Shown: positions 1-6,396 of the stretch, piece after piece
Layout of the letters: each line of letters starts with the position of its first letter
Position numbering within the stretch: position 1 is the stretch's first letter
Origin: a virus
Virus record (IMG/VR): IMGVR_UViG_3300036859_000973
Coordinates: 1-64,000 of that record
Length of the DNA: 64,000 nucleotides
Reading direction: 5' to 3' (one strand)
The notes under the pieces: model-generated
Told to the model about the DNA's origin: nothing
What the model saw: only the letters and a program-made list of their open reading frames with translations
The model's database searches: none
Program-made: the position numbers and the translations under genes

Positions 1-413
1 CGGCGCATCTTCATGCAGGGGGCGTACTATGTACGTCGCTATCAACCCATCGTCGCCGTTTCGGATGGAGCGCGGCGGGCGGGCGATTCCGCCACCCTTA
101 TCGGCTCCGCACGTCCATGGAGTCGCGCGAGGGACGTCTCAGGGTTCACCGGACGCCCCTCGCGCAGCCTCCCGCGTCCCGGTCCTGGGCAAGGTCCCGG
201 GGCGCCGTCGGCCGGGAATCTGGGCCACACTCTTGTTCCCGGCCGTGCGAGTCTCCGTGTCGGAGCACTCAAGCCATGAGGTGCGCATCGCCCGACAGCG
301 CCCGTGGCTGGTCGGCCGGCAGCCTACAGCCACGGGCGCATTTTCTGGCACCGGGGCTCAAGAAAAGGAGCGGGCCGCCGGTGATGATCCCGGCGGCCTC
401 TTCGAGGAAGCGT
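1..413. other. Left-edge non-coding stretch with consecutive hairpins
   Basis: No convincing gene is seen here; the open frames are low-complexity GC-rich shadows, although a frame entering from the left edge could be the tail of a gene outside the window. The stretch holds three inverted repeats in a row. One is a 9-bp perfect stem at 210-218/236-244. One is a short stem around 250-271 (CTCCG tgt CGGAG). One is an 11-bp perfect stem at 300-310/327-337, followed on the plus strand by GCATTTTCTGG. The last could act as a terminator between this region and the minus-strand gene ending at 414. A structured RNA is possible but unproven. Confidence 0.35.
300..348 (+). terminator. Strong hairpin, possible terminator
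   Basis: GCCCGTGGCTG at 300-310 pairs perfectly with CAGCCACGGGC at 327-337 across a 16-nt loop, and a short T run (ATTTTCT) follows. It lies just beyond the 3' end of the minus-strand gene at 414, so it could end transcription entering from the left or separate two units. Its direction is uncertain. Confidence 0.35.
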
Positions 414-686
414 TCAGCCCAGGATCGCGCGCAGGGTCTCCACGATCTTGATGCGGCCAGTCGTGCTGACCTTGATGTCCACGGTCGTGCCGCCCACGTT
501 GACCGTGGGGGAGGCAGTCAGGCCGTGGGCCGCCAGGACGCTGGCGGCCGCGAGGGTGGCCGCGCGCACTGCGCGCCGCTCCAACGCGAGGGCTTGCTCG
601 GGGGTGAGGTCCACGCCGCCGAGTTCCGCGGTGCCCGCCATGCTGCCGGAGAGGCTGATGCTGAAGGTCATGCGATCGTCACCCAT
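414..686 (-). CDS. Small hypothetical protein (90 aa)
   Basis: This 90-residue protein of unknown function is rich in Ala, Thr and Val. It has a predicted helix in the middle (EQALALERRAVRAATLAAAS) between two beta-prone segments. It is the last gene of a minus-strand set after the glycosidase-like gene, 47 bp away. The start at 686 (MGDDRMTF) is preferred. A second ATG five codons later is possible, and no strong Shine-Dalgarno sequence is visible. Confidence 0.55.
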   Translation of the reverse strand: MGDDRMTFSISLSGSMAGTAELGGVDLTPEQALALERRAVRAATLAAASVLAAHGLTASPTVNVGGTTVDIKVSTTGRIKIVETLRAILG

Positions 687-733
687 GCGCCATGCAATCA
701 GCTTTTCGGTTTCACGGCGGGGGGTTCGTCCGC

Positions 734-2035
734 CTACGCGCAGCGCGGCAACACCCGGAACGGGTGGTCGGTCGGTTCGTCCCGCCACGTCCCGTTGGGC
801 AAGCGAACCGCCACATACGCCGTCCAATCCCCGAGGGGGTCGCCGTCGGTGAGCGGGCGCGCGAGCCGGATCTCCTTGGGCACGTTGGCCTTCAGGGCCA
901 CGCTCACGACGGAGCCGATGTCCAGGTAGGGGCCGCCGGTGCGGCTCGCGCCGGGCGGCCGGGCCGCGAGGACGACCTTCGGGAGCACCACGTCCTGGGT
1001 GGCGAACAGCGTGACGGTCCCGCACGCCACGCCGTTGCCGATCTCGTAGGCCGGCGCGTGCATCCGCGCCGCCATGGACATGTTGAGCGTGGGCAGGCCG
1101 GCCAGCGCGAAGAACTCGTCGTAACCGCGCTTCTTCGTCGTGCCGTTGCTGTGGAGGATGCCAAAAGACCGCTCAGCGAAGCCGTAGTAGTTGTACGTCC
1201 CCGTGTTGGGGTCGTCCACCAGCGCGCGGTACAGCAACGCCTCGATGCCCGCCGCTTCCATCTTCCCGAGGTACATCGCCGCGTTGCGGAACGCGGTCTC
1301 CTGGTCGCCCTCCAGGGCGGTGCCGTCACCGCCGCCGAACGGGTGGGTCGCCGCGAAGTTCCCGCCGTAGGTGCTCACGCCGAAGTCCGTGATGAGGGCT
1401 GTCTTCGCTGCCAGGCTCGCCGCCGCGGCCCGCATCGCCTTGATGGCCGCCTCGAACAGGGGCGCGGGGTTGCGGACCACGTCGATCGACATGCCCCGGA
1501 CGACGCTGAACAATCCCTGGGTGGCGAGGACGTCGCTGCCCTCGAAGGCGCGCAGGTGGAAGCGCGCGAGGTCCGTGAGGTTGCCCCAGTTCCCCGGTGC
1601 ACAGACGATGCGGCAGCCCGGGCAGTTGTCGCGCAGCACCTTGGCCACGCTCAGGTAGTAGTCGGACCACCCGGACCAACCACTGATGCCGCCCTTGTTC
1701 CATTCGGTCTCGACGATAAAATAAGGCTTCAGCCCGCGCGCCTTGGCGCGCAGCGCGCACTGGCGCGCAAGCTCCAGGGCCTTGGCCTTCGTCTTCAACT
1801 CGCCGCCGTAGCCGGTGACGCCGTTCTCGATGGCGCCTTCGCCGATCTGGTCGCCGAACTCCCAGATCTGGATGGCGGGCACGAAGCCCTCGCCCGCGCA
1901 TCGGTCGAGGAACACGTCGTAGCCGCCGTAGCCGCTCTCCTCGATCCAGGAGCCCATCCAATAGACCGGTGGGCCGTGCTGGCGGCCGAGAGCCTTGACG
2001 ACGCTGACGACGGCGATCGGCCCGCCCATCTTCAT
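734..2035 (-). CDS. Glycoside-hydrolase-like TIM-barrel protein
   Basis: This 433-residue protein has the look of a (beta/alpha)8 glycosidase. Aromatic, substrate-site-like segments (VYWMGSW near 24-30, IQIWEFGD near 56-63) are followed by an acid/base-like IVETEW (Glu109/Glu111) and, about 100 residues later, ITDFGVSTY (Asp217) where GH families usually carry a catalytic Glu. The C-terminal ~100 residues form a beta-rich domain. No signal peptide is visible, so it is cytoplasmic, virion-bound, or released at lysis. The start follows a GAGGAG ribosome-binding site and overlaps the stop of the upstream 46-aa gene (ATGA). Family assignment is inferred from motifs only. The Glu-to-Asp change may mean altered or lost activity. 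Confidence 0.6.
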   Translation of the reverse strand: MKMGGPIAVVSVVKALGRQHGPPVYWMGSWIEESGYGGYDVFLDRCAGEGFVPAIQIWEFGDQIGEGAIENGVTGYGGELKTKAKALELARQCALRAKARGLKPYFIVETEWNKGGISGWSGWSDYYLSVAKVLRDNCPGCRIVCAPGNWGNLTDLARFHLRAFEGSDVLATQGLFSVVRGMSIDVVRNPAPLFEAAIKAMRAAAASLAAKTALITDFGVSTYGGNFAATHPFGGGDGTALEGDQETAFRNAAMYLGKMEAAGIEALLYRALVDDPNTGTYNYYGFAERSFGILHSNGTTKKRGYDEFFALAGLPTLNMSMAARMHAPAYEIGNGVACGTVTLFATQDVVLPKVVLAARPPGASRTGGPYLDIGSVVSVALKANVPKEIRLARPLTDGDPLGDWTAYVAVRLPNGTWRDEPTDHPFRVLPRCA

Positions 2036-2172
2036 GCGTCGGTCTCCTCGTACTCGGGGAAGCCGTCGTCGGCGCGGAGCTTCTTGAGCTTCAGCTTCTT
2101 CCCACGCTCCTTCAGCTTCTTGTGCTCGCTCGGGTGCATGATCCGGTAATGGGCGTCGGCCTCGTCGGTCAT
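2032..2172 (-). CDS. Small basic/charged protein (46 aa)
   Basis: This tiny protein has a lysine-rich helix (KKLKERGKKLKLKKL) followed by an acidic tail. Its TGA overlaps the ATG of the glycosidase-like gene as ATGA, so the two are translationally coupled. It may bind nucleic acid through the basic helix, but no family is recognised. Confidence 0.6.
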   Translation of the reverse strand: MTDEADAHYRIMHPSEHKKLKERGKKLKLKKLRADDGFPEYEETDA

Positions 2173-2264
2173 CTCCGTCCTGGAAGCACCAGCGGACGCT
2201 TGACGGTTCCGGAACTGTGCTTTGCACGAAAAACTTCAAGCATCGTGAGATCAACGCTCGCCTC

Positions 2265-2402
2265 ATGGCAGCCATCGTCGCGACCGTGCTCTGCCTCATC
2301 GCCGCCGCCATGGCAGTGGTGGACCACGCGCCAACGAGGAGCGGCTGGCCGCTCGGGCTGCTTGCCGCGGGCGTGGCGATGCTCGCGATCGGCGCGCCGT
2401 AG
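2265..2402 (+). CDS. Small membrane protein (45 aa)
   Basis: The protein has two hydrophobic segments (MAAIVATVLCLIAAAMAVV and a Leu/Ala/Gly-rich C-terminal segment) joined by a short polar loop, giving a two-helix hairpin. It sits 10 bp upstream of a lipoprotein gene in the same direction and probably shares its transcript. Function is unknown; a membrane-modifying or exclusion role would fit. Confidence 0.55.
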   Translation: MAAIVATVLCLIAAAMAVVDHAPTRSGWPLGLLAAGVAMLAIGAP

Positions 2403-2412
2403 GTGGGGGACC

Positions 2413-2808
2413 ATGAAGACCTGGATCGTGCTCGGAACGGCTGTGCTCCTGATGGCCGGCTGCGTGTCGCGGGTGCAGAGCGACCTCGGCATCGGCGTCG
2501 ATCCGCGTGCGGACCGCTGGGAGGACACGATCAATCCCATCGAGGCCGCGACCGGCGTCAACCACTCGCTGACGTTCCAGAACGAGACGGCGCTCAACGT
2601 CACGCTGACGTTCGATGGTGGCGGCTCGATGCGTTTCGAGCTTTTCAACGGGAGCGGCGGGCTCGCCGCCGCCAGCGAGGGCGCCACGCCCGTCACGCTG
2701 CACGTCGATGTCGTGCAACCGGGGACGTACAACGCGCGCGTCAGCGCGCAGGACATCGCCGTGCAGCGGACCTTCGTCGCGACTGCCGAGTGGACAGTGC
2801 GAACCTAG
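2413..2808 (+). CDS. Lipoprotein with beta-sandwich domain
   Basis: This 131-residue secreted lipoprotein has a short signal peptide ending in a lipobox (LLMAGC, Cys17). The mature part has several N-x-T/S sequons and an Ig-like beta-sandwich pattern. Its C-terminal stretch (GTYNARVSAQ...FVATAEW) resembles the end of the lipoprotein at 5421-5936 (GDWSVYVQSV...FDATASW), so the two look like paralogues. The ATG follows a GGTGGGGGA ribosome-binding site. Virus-encoded lipoproteins often act at the host surface, for example in superinfection exclusion; that role is inferred. Confidence 0.75.
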   Translation: MKTWIVLGTAVLLMAGCVSRVQSDLGIGVDPRADRWEDTINPIEAATGVNHSLTFQNETALNVTLTFDGGGSMRFELFNGSGGLAAASEGATPVTLHVDVVQPGTYNARVSAQDIAVQRTFVATAEWTVRT

Positions 2809-2859
2809 AGCACGATCCCAACCGGATGTCTCAAGTCCCCTTCACCCCCATCGGTAGCC

Positions 2860-3270
2860 GTGGGGCGCCCGTTGTACCCACGCTGCCGGAACGGGCACGC
2901 GCTCTCGCCAGCCAATTCCATCCACTACCTCTACCGGGGTCGCTGGCGGCGCAAGTGCCGCCGGTGCCACAACCTCGTGAACAAGATCCGCGCGCGCGCG
3001 TACCGTCGCCGCCGCGCGCTCGAAGCCGGACGACTGCCCGCGGCGTCCCACAACCATGTGAGCAAGCACCAGGATGGTGTGCTGGTTGCACGGTTGCTTG
3101 AGGCGGGCGCCGTCGTGCAGTTCACGAGCGACCGCTCGGGACGCATCTACCTCGGCAAGCAACTCTCCGGCCGGCGCGTCAAGGTCATGTTGGTCAGGGT
3201 CCGTCGCCGGCTCCGCAACGGGACCGCGGGATCTCCGCTGCGCTTCGCCAGGCGGATCGAGCGCGAATGA
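2860..3270 (+). CDS. Zinc-binding, HNH-associated-type small protein
   Basis: This 136-residue very basic protein starts with a zinc-knuckle pattern, CRNGH...YRGRWRRKCRRCH (about residues 9-37). That arrangement is typical of small phage proteins related to HNH endonucleases. The middle is Arg-rich (RARAYRRRRALEAGR) and the C-terminal half has a beta-prone region. A DNA-binding or nicking role is likely from the family. The HNH catalytic histidines are not clearly present, so activity is uncertain. The start is a GTG without a clear Shine-Dalgarno sequence; no ATG lies in frame upstream. Its stop codon abuts the TATA box of the next promoter. Confidence 0.6.
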   Translation: MGRPLYPRCRNGHALSPANSIHYLYRGRWRRKCRRCHNLVNKIRARAYRRRRALEAGRLPAASHNHVSKHQDGVLVARLLEAGAVVQFTSDRSGRIYLGKQLSGRRVKVMLVRVRRRLRNGTAGSPLRFARRIERE

Positions 3271-3305
3271 TATATACGACCTTGGACATAGCGGGCCCCA
3301 GGAGG
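3268..3305 (+). promoter_or_regulatory. TATA box, TTGGACA element and Shine-Dalgarno of a microgene operon
   Basis: TATATA at 3271-3276 starts directly after the TGA of the upstream gene. TTGGACA follows at 3282-3288 and a strong AGGAGG at 3300-3304 precedes the ATG at 3313. The TATA-TTGGACA order and spacing match the promoters near 8771-8796 and 51825-51851. Confidence 0.65.
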
Positions 3306-3312
3306 TGACTCC

Positions 3313-3429
3313 ATGCGTCCGGGATCCTCGGCAGGCCACGCGGCCAACGTCTTCAAGCAGGGCATCCCGGACACCCCCGAAGATCTCGGGCGGCCCGTGG
3401 GGCGCGACCTCCTGTTCCCACGAACATGA
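3313..3429 (+). CDS. Microprotein (38 aa)
   Basis: This short unknown protein is supported by a complete expression signal: TATA box, 24-nt leader region, consensus AGGAGGTGA ribosome-binding site and ATG. Its stop overlaps the start of the following microgene as ATGA. It contains DTPEDLGRPVGRDLLF and no recognisable domain. Confidence 0.6.
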   Translation: MRPGSSAGHAANVFKQGIPDTPEDLGRPVGRDLLFPRT

Positions 3430-3551
3430 GGCGCCGCTCGCGCCCCGTGTCCGCTCATGGCCTCGCGGGAGCGGCGCCCGCGTCTCGTCCGGTTTCGATG
3501 GGTCCAAGAATGTCCAAGATGATAGAATGTCACAAAAGAGCGAAACCATGA
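3426..3551 (+). CDS. Basic microprotein (41 aa)
   Basis: This 41-residue Arg/Lys-rich product has both ends overlapped by neighbours as ATGA (start with the 38-aa gene, stop with the 47-aa gene). That is the main evidence that the frame is translated. It shows no domain and has one Cys and one His near the C-terminus. A role in keeping the downstream frame translated cannot be excluded. Confidence 0.45.
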   Translation: MRRRSRPVSAHGLAGAAPASRPVSMGPRMSKMIECHKRAKP

Positions 3552-3691
3552 ACAAGATCCCGCTCGTCGAGATCTGCACCGTGTCCGACTGCTCCGACTG
3601 CCTCGCGCGCGTGCGCTTCGCCATCCTCAAGTTGGCGTACATCGAGGCCGCACGGTCGCTGTCCTCGTCACAGCAGCGCCGCCTCTACTAG
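3548..3691 (+). CDS. Microprotein with CxxxxCxxC (47 aa)
   Basis: This 47-residue protein has three clustered cysteines (CTVSDCSDC) followed by an amphipathic helix. It is the third gene of a coupled microgene trio. Its stop lies in a CTAG palindrome shared with the stop of the convergent gene at 3688, so the two transcripts end tail to tail. Metal binding is plausible; function is unknown. Confidence 0.55.
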   Translation: MNKIPLVEICTVSDCSDCLARVRFAILKLAYIEAARSLSSSQQRRLY

Positions 3692-4143
3692 AGGAAGCGC
3701 TGCGGCGTGGTCTGCTCCAGCCAGATCTGGAAATCCGCCCAGAGCCATGCTGGTGTCTCGCGCCAGCGCAGGAGCCGCGTGAAGGCGCCGATCCCGAACC
3801 GCGCCACGAAGATCGCGTGGAGGATCGCCGCACCGGGCGTCTCGGGGTGGTCGTCGTGGCCGACACAATGATCGTACTCGTGGGATAGAAGTAGCGCCTC
3901 GGCCCGGCCCTCAAGGCCCTCGCCGCCGGTGCGCACCTCCTCGAAGTAGTGCCGCGCCGCAGCCCACACGCCGCTCGTCGTGACGATCACGTCGTCGGAG
4001 TCCGGCACGCCATCCTGGTCGGGGCGCGAGTACGCTCCCGGCGCCGTCTCCGGGATCTGGTGATACCACGCTGACACGTCCTGCCCGGACAGGTGGGTCT
4101 GCCACTTCCTGTCCTCGACGAGCTTCAGGAGAGGTCCCGTCAT
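3688..4143 (-). CDS. HExxH putative metalloprotein/peptidase
   Basis: This 151-residue protein carries HEYDHCVGH at residues 88-96, an HExxHxxxH pattern in a predicted helix, as in zinc peptidases. The rest lacks a recognisable protease family and shows no signal peptide. The aspartate-rich segment at 42-51 (DQDGVPDSDD) could bind calcium. The start is set by an ATGA overlap with the upstream 78-aa gene. It is the last gene of a five-gene minus-strand operon of small metal-binding proteins. Peptidase activity is inferred from the motif alone. Confidence 0.6.
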   Translation of the reverse strand: MTGPLLKLVEDRKWQTHLSGQDVSAWYHQIPETAPGAYSRPDQDGVPDSDDVIVTTSGVWAAARHYFEEVRTGGEGLEGRAEALLLSHEYDHCVGHDDHPETPGAAILHAIFVARFGIGAFTRLLRWRETPAWLWADFQIWLEQTTPQRFL

Positions 4144-4376
4144 GCCGACACGCCCAACCAGTGCCGCCAGATGCGGCTCACGGCCCCCGCGGCGCCGCGG
4201 TAGGCCACGAGGTCCTTGTCGCTCCACGACGCGAGCACCGCGCTGCGGAGCTTCATCATTCCCGCGACGTATCCCTCCATCCGCGCAGCCTCGATCCCGA
4301 GGAAGTCGTTGTGGCTCGCCATCATCCTCTCCACGGTCTCGGCCTCCAGATGGACCTCGCAACCCGGGCAGCGCAT
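4140..4376 (-). CDS. Small CxxC protein (78 aa)
   Basis: This 78-residue, mostly helical protein has an N-terminal CPGC and several methionines. It overlaps the metalloprotein gene by ATGA and the upstream 32-aa frame by TGATG, so it is a coupled member of the operon. Function is not recognised. Confidence 0.65.
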   Translation of the reverse strand: MRCPGCEVHLEAETVERMMASHNDFLGIEAARMEGYVAGMMKLRSAVLASWSDKDLVAYRGAAGAVSRIWRHWLGVSA

Positions 4377-4474
4377 CAGATCACCGGCATCAGTCCGTTA
4401 CGTTCCGCGCACCGGATGGCCGCCATGAACCCGAGGTGGGCCCGTGGACAACCGGGGTGCGACACTTCGCCCAT
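4376..4474 (-). CDS. Possible microprotein (32 aa)
   Basis: This 32-residue frame has two cysteines and a His/Cys-containing start (MGEVSHPGC). It fills the gap between two certain small genes, and its stop overlaps the next start (TGATG). Support is positional only; it may be a leader that maintains coupling. Confidence 0.4.
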   Translation of the reverse strand: MGEVSHPGCPRAHLGFMAAIRCAERNGLMPVI

Positions 4475-4507
4475 CTACGCGCCGCTCTTGTGGACGGCGC
4501 CCGCCCT

Positions 4508-4648
4508 TCAAGACCTCTGCGATTCTGACGCAGCCACGGCGGCCCGGAAGGCAACGCCCTCCTTCTTCTCGTTCGCGCAGCCGGCCCGCGTGCACCCGCA
4601 GTAGCAGCACCACTGGGCACCGCATCGGAAGCAGCGGGGGCGCCTCAT
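4508..4648 (-). CDS. Cysteine-rich zinc microprotein (46 aa)
   Basis: The N-terminal half carries eight cysteines in close pairs (CFRC, CCYCGC, then C), which suggests a two-metal zinc knuckle. A helical tail follows. The ATG overlaps the upstream TGA (ATGA), supporting the start. A nucleic-acid or protein interaction module is likely, but no family is assigned. Confidence 0.6.
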   Translation of the reverse strand: MRRPRCFRCGAQWCCYCGCTRAGCANEKKEGVAFRAAVAASESQRS

Positions 4649-4812
4649 GCACGTCGCGACTCAAGCTCGGTCAAGACGCGGAGCAGCGCCTCGCCGAACT
4701 CCTGCGCTCGCCACGCGCTGCTGAGCGGGGGAGGGAAGGGTGTCCCGACCTCGGCTTGTGCGAGGGCTTCCGCGCCGCTGCGGACCAGCCGCAGATCGTC
4801 GTCGAGGGTCAT
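4645..4812 (-). CDS. Small helical protein (55 aa)
   Basis: This 55-residue, mostly helical acidic protein is the first gene of the small-protein operon reading left. An AAAGG-type ribosome-binding site precedes its ATG. Longer frames upstream exist but are Arg/Pro-rich shadows. No function is recognised. Confidence 0.55.
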   Translation of the reverse strand: MTLDDDLRLVRSGAEALAQAEVGTPFPPPLSSAWRAQEFGEALLRVLTELESRRA

Positions 4813-5003
4813 GGTAGCAACCTTTATCGTTCCGCCCGCGATGGGCGCCCGCCCGACTCGAACGGGCTGCACGCAAACCTCCACGACCTTCCTCTGGGGG
4901 AGGGAGAGACGAGACGGAGGCCTTCTGTGGGGGCGCCTGTGGAGGGCACCTCCCGGTCGCGGCAAGAACGTGGTGGTTTTGAATCGGCCCGCCGCCGCGA
5001 TGG

Positions 5004-5058
5004 ACATTGTTGGACAATGTATGGTCCGTTTTCCCGCTTCGGGAAGATATATGTTCCC
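5004..5058 (+). promoter_or_regulatory. Promoter with ACATTGT/ACAATGT palindrome
   Basis: ACATTGT (5004-5010) and ACAATGT (5014-5020) form a 7-bp inverted repeat around TGG. The right half is part of TTGGACAATGTATGG (5010-5024), a copy of the virus-wide element. The TATA box ATATAT (5047-5052) lies inside a second dyad, GGGAA...TTCCC (5041-5058). This is the promoter of the secreted cysteine-rich gene and the lipoprotein gene behind it. The element is upstream of the TATA box here, unlike the other copies. Confidence 0.6.
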
Positions 5059-5094
5059 TTCCGCCCCTCGGCGGCGACGGCTGGAGGCATCTCA

Positions 5095-5436
5095 TTGATC
5101 CGCAACCTGATCCTGGCCATGCTGGTGCTTGCCGCGCTGACCGTCGTTGCCGCGCCCGCCGGCGCGACGTGCGTGGACGTGAACCAGGACGAGTGCACGT
5201 TCTACGCTAGCTTCGAGTGGTGCGCTCCGGACACGAGCGACCCCGGCACCGGCGTCATCGTGGGCAACCTCCCGGGCGCCTGCATCCCGTACAGCTTGCC
5301 CGCGACGCAGACGTGCATCGACATCCTGAGCCGACCCTGCGTCATCGGCGCGTCCTATCCGAACGGCGAGTGCTCCCACGGTCAGGGCATCCTCGTGGTC
5401 CTCGCGGGGGTCGAGGCCGTATGCGTTCGGAAGTGA
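5095..5436 (+). CDS. Secreted disulfide-rich protein
   Basis: This 113-residue protein has an N-terminal signal peptide (hydrophobic core LILAMLVLAALTVVAA, likely cleavage after AGA). The mature part contains eight cysteines, probably forming disulfides outside the cell. The start is TTG at 5095, chosen because a consensus GGAGG lies 7 bp upstream and no ATG precedes the signal sequence. It overlaps the next lipoprotein gene by 16 bp. Function is unknown; the position suggests a role at the host surface. Confidence 0.65.
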   Translation: MIRNLILAMLVLAALTVVAAPAGATCVDVNQDECTFYASFEWCAPDTSDPGTGVIVGNLPGACIPYSLPATQTCIDILSRPCVIGASYPNGECSHGQGILVVLAGVEAVCVRK

Positions 5437-5936
5437 TCCTCGCGCTGGGCGTGCTGCTCGCGGGCTGCACGGCGCCCGCCGCGCCCGCGGACTGCACCGG
5501 GCCGCCGCGCTGCCAGGCGCCCGGGCTCGGCGGGGAAAACGTCCCAGAAAGCGCAGATGGAGCAAACGGGGAAAACGTGGCAGAAATCCAAGGTTCCGGA
5601 ACGGTCCCCCGCGGCGATGCGTGGAACGGCACGATCTATGTCCAGGCTGCCGATGCCGTGGGCGTGGCCGACGACCCCCACGTCCTCCACGTCGCGACGC
5701 CGGCCATCGTGCTGCTGATCGTAGAGGACGCCCCGGGCGGCCCCTTCAACGGCCCTCTGCGCGTCAGCGTGCGGAACGGGTCAACCACGGCGATCGACGT
5801 GACGGACGAGCCGCCGATCATCGCCCCCGTCGTGGTTGCCGCTGGCGACTGGTCGGTGTACGTCCAGTCGGTGGGCACGTTCGCGCTCGACCGGCGCTTC
5901 GACGCTACAGCTTCGTGGTCTGAGACACCGGCTTGA
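5421..5936 (+). CDS. Lipoprotein, beta-sandwich, paralogue of the 2413 gene
   Basis: This 171-residue lipoprotein has a short signal and lipobox (LLAGC, Cys15). A low-complexity Gly/Asn/Glu linker follows, containing two copies of GGENV/NGENV, and then a beta-sandwich domain. Its final 35 residues match the end of the lipoprotein at 2413-2808 in pattern. It is cotranscribed with the secreted cysteine-rich protein, whose frame it overlaps. Surface display on the archaeal host is inferred; superinfection exclusion or adhesion are options. Confidence 0.7.
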   Translation: MRSEVILALGVLLAGCTAPAAPADCTGPPRCQAPGLGGENVPESADGANGENVAEIQGSGTVPRGDAWNGTIYVQAADAVGVADDPHVLHVATPAIVLLIVEDAPGGPFNGPLRVSVRNGSTTAIDVTDEPPIIAPVVVAAGDWSVYVQSVGTFALDRRFDATASWSETPA

Positions 5937-6165
5937 CGTCCACGATCTGCGTCCCGGCGGTGCCGCCCGTGCCGGCCGACAAGCTCGACGATGCGCTTGT
6001 CGATGCCTCCTCGATGACGCGCCGCCGTTCCCAGAACAGCGTGAAGCCGGCGTTCGGATGGTGCGTCGCCGTCACGAGCCGCCAGCCCGCGAGGGCGCGG
6101 ACCTTGAGGGTGCTCTGGAGGAGCGACATGCTCGGCACGGAGTCGAGCGCGTATTCCCAGGTCAT
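5905..6165 (-). CDS. DUF4177-like small protein (86 aa)
   Basis: The first 50 residues (MTWEYAL...LAGWRLVTATH...FTLFWERR) follow the pattern of the DUF4177-type family, in which W-E-Y at the start and G-W-x-L-V in the middle are conserved. The Ser/Gly-rich tail is probably unstructured. The start lies 1 bp after the upstream TGA, so the pair is coupled. The 3' end overlaps the convergent lipoprotein gene by 32 bp. Function of the family is unknown. Confidence 0.6.
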   Translation of the reverse strand: MTWEYALDSVPSMSLLQSTLKVRALAGWRLVTATHHPNAGFTLFWERRRVIEEASTSASSSLSAGTGGTAGTQIVDVKPVSQTTKL

Positions 6166-6166
6166 C

Positions 6167-6361
6167 TCATAGCCTCCCGATGCCCAGGTGTTCGCGCAGC
6201 CGCGTGCCGATGCGGATGGACTTGCGCGCAGTCGCCTTCCTGCTGAGCTTCTGCCGGTAGCCTGGACACGTTCCGCCCCCGATCGGAAGGCGCTCCCCCA
6301 TCGTATAATGCGCCTCCCGGCTCAGGCCGCACTGGCAGATCTCGTTCACAGGGCCGCCCAT
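6167..6361 (-). CDS. Small zinc-type protein (64 aa)
   Basis: This 64-residue protein has CQCG followed 25 residues later by C (GGGTCPGY) and a basic helical tail rich in Arg and Lys. The start codon lies inside the CATACTTCGTATG palindrome shared with the divergent HerA-like gene. A DNA-binding protein controlling this divergent promoter is a tempting but unsupported idea. Confidence 0.55.
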   Translation of the reverse strand: MGGPVNEICQCGLSREAHYTMGERLPIGGGTCPGYRQKLSRKATARKSIRIGTRLREHLGIGRL

Positions 6362-6371
6362 ACTTCGTATG
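6359..6371. promoter_or_regulatory. Operator-like palindrome CATACttcGTATG
   Basis: A perfect 5-bp dyad with a 3-nt centre lies between the divergent starts at 6361 (minus) and 6397 (plus), and includes the minus-strand ATG. The same dyad, CATACgttGTATG, occurs at 56553-56565 next to a TATA box, and half-sites occur at other promoters. It is best read as a regulator-binding site. Confidence 0.55.
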
Positions 6372-6396
6372 TGACACGGGGCATAAGTCTGCCGTA

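Noticed and set aside
1326-1961. 211-codon minus-strand frame in the glycosidase-like gene
   Set aside because: It lies fully within the better-supported 433-codon gene in another frame and is Arg-rich shadow.
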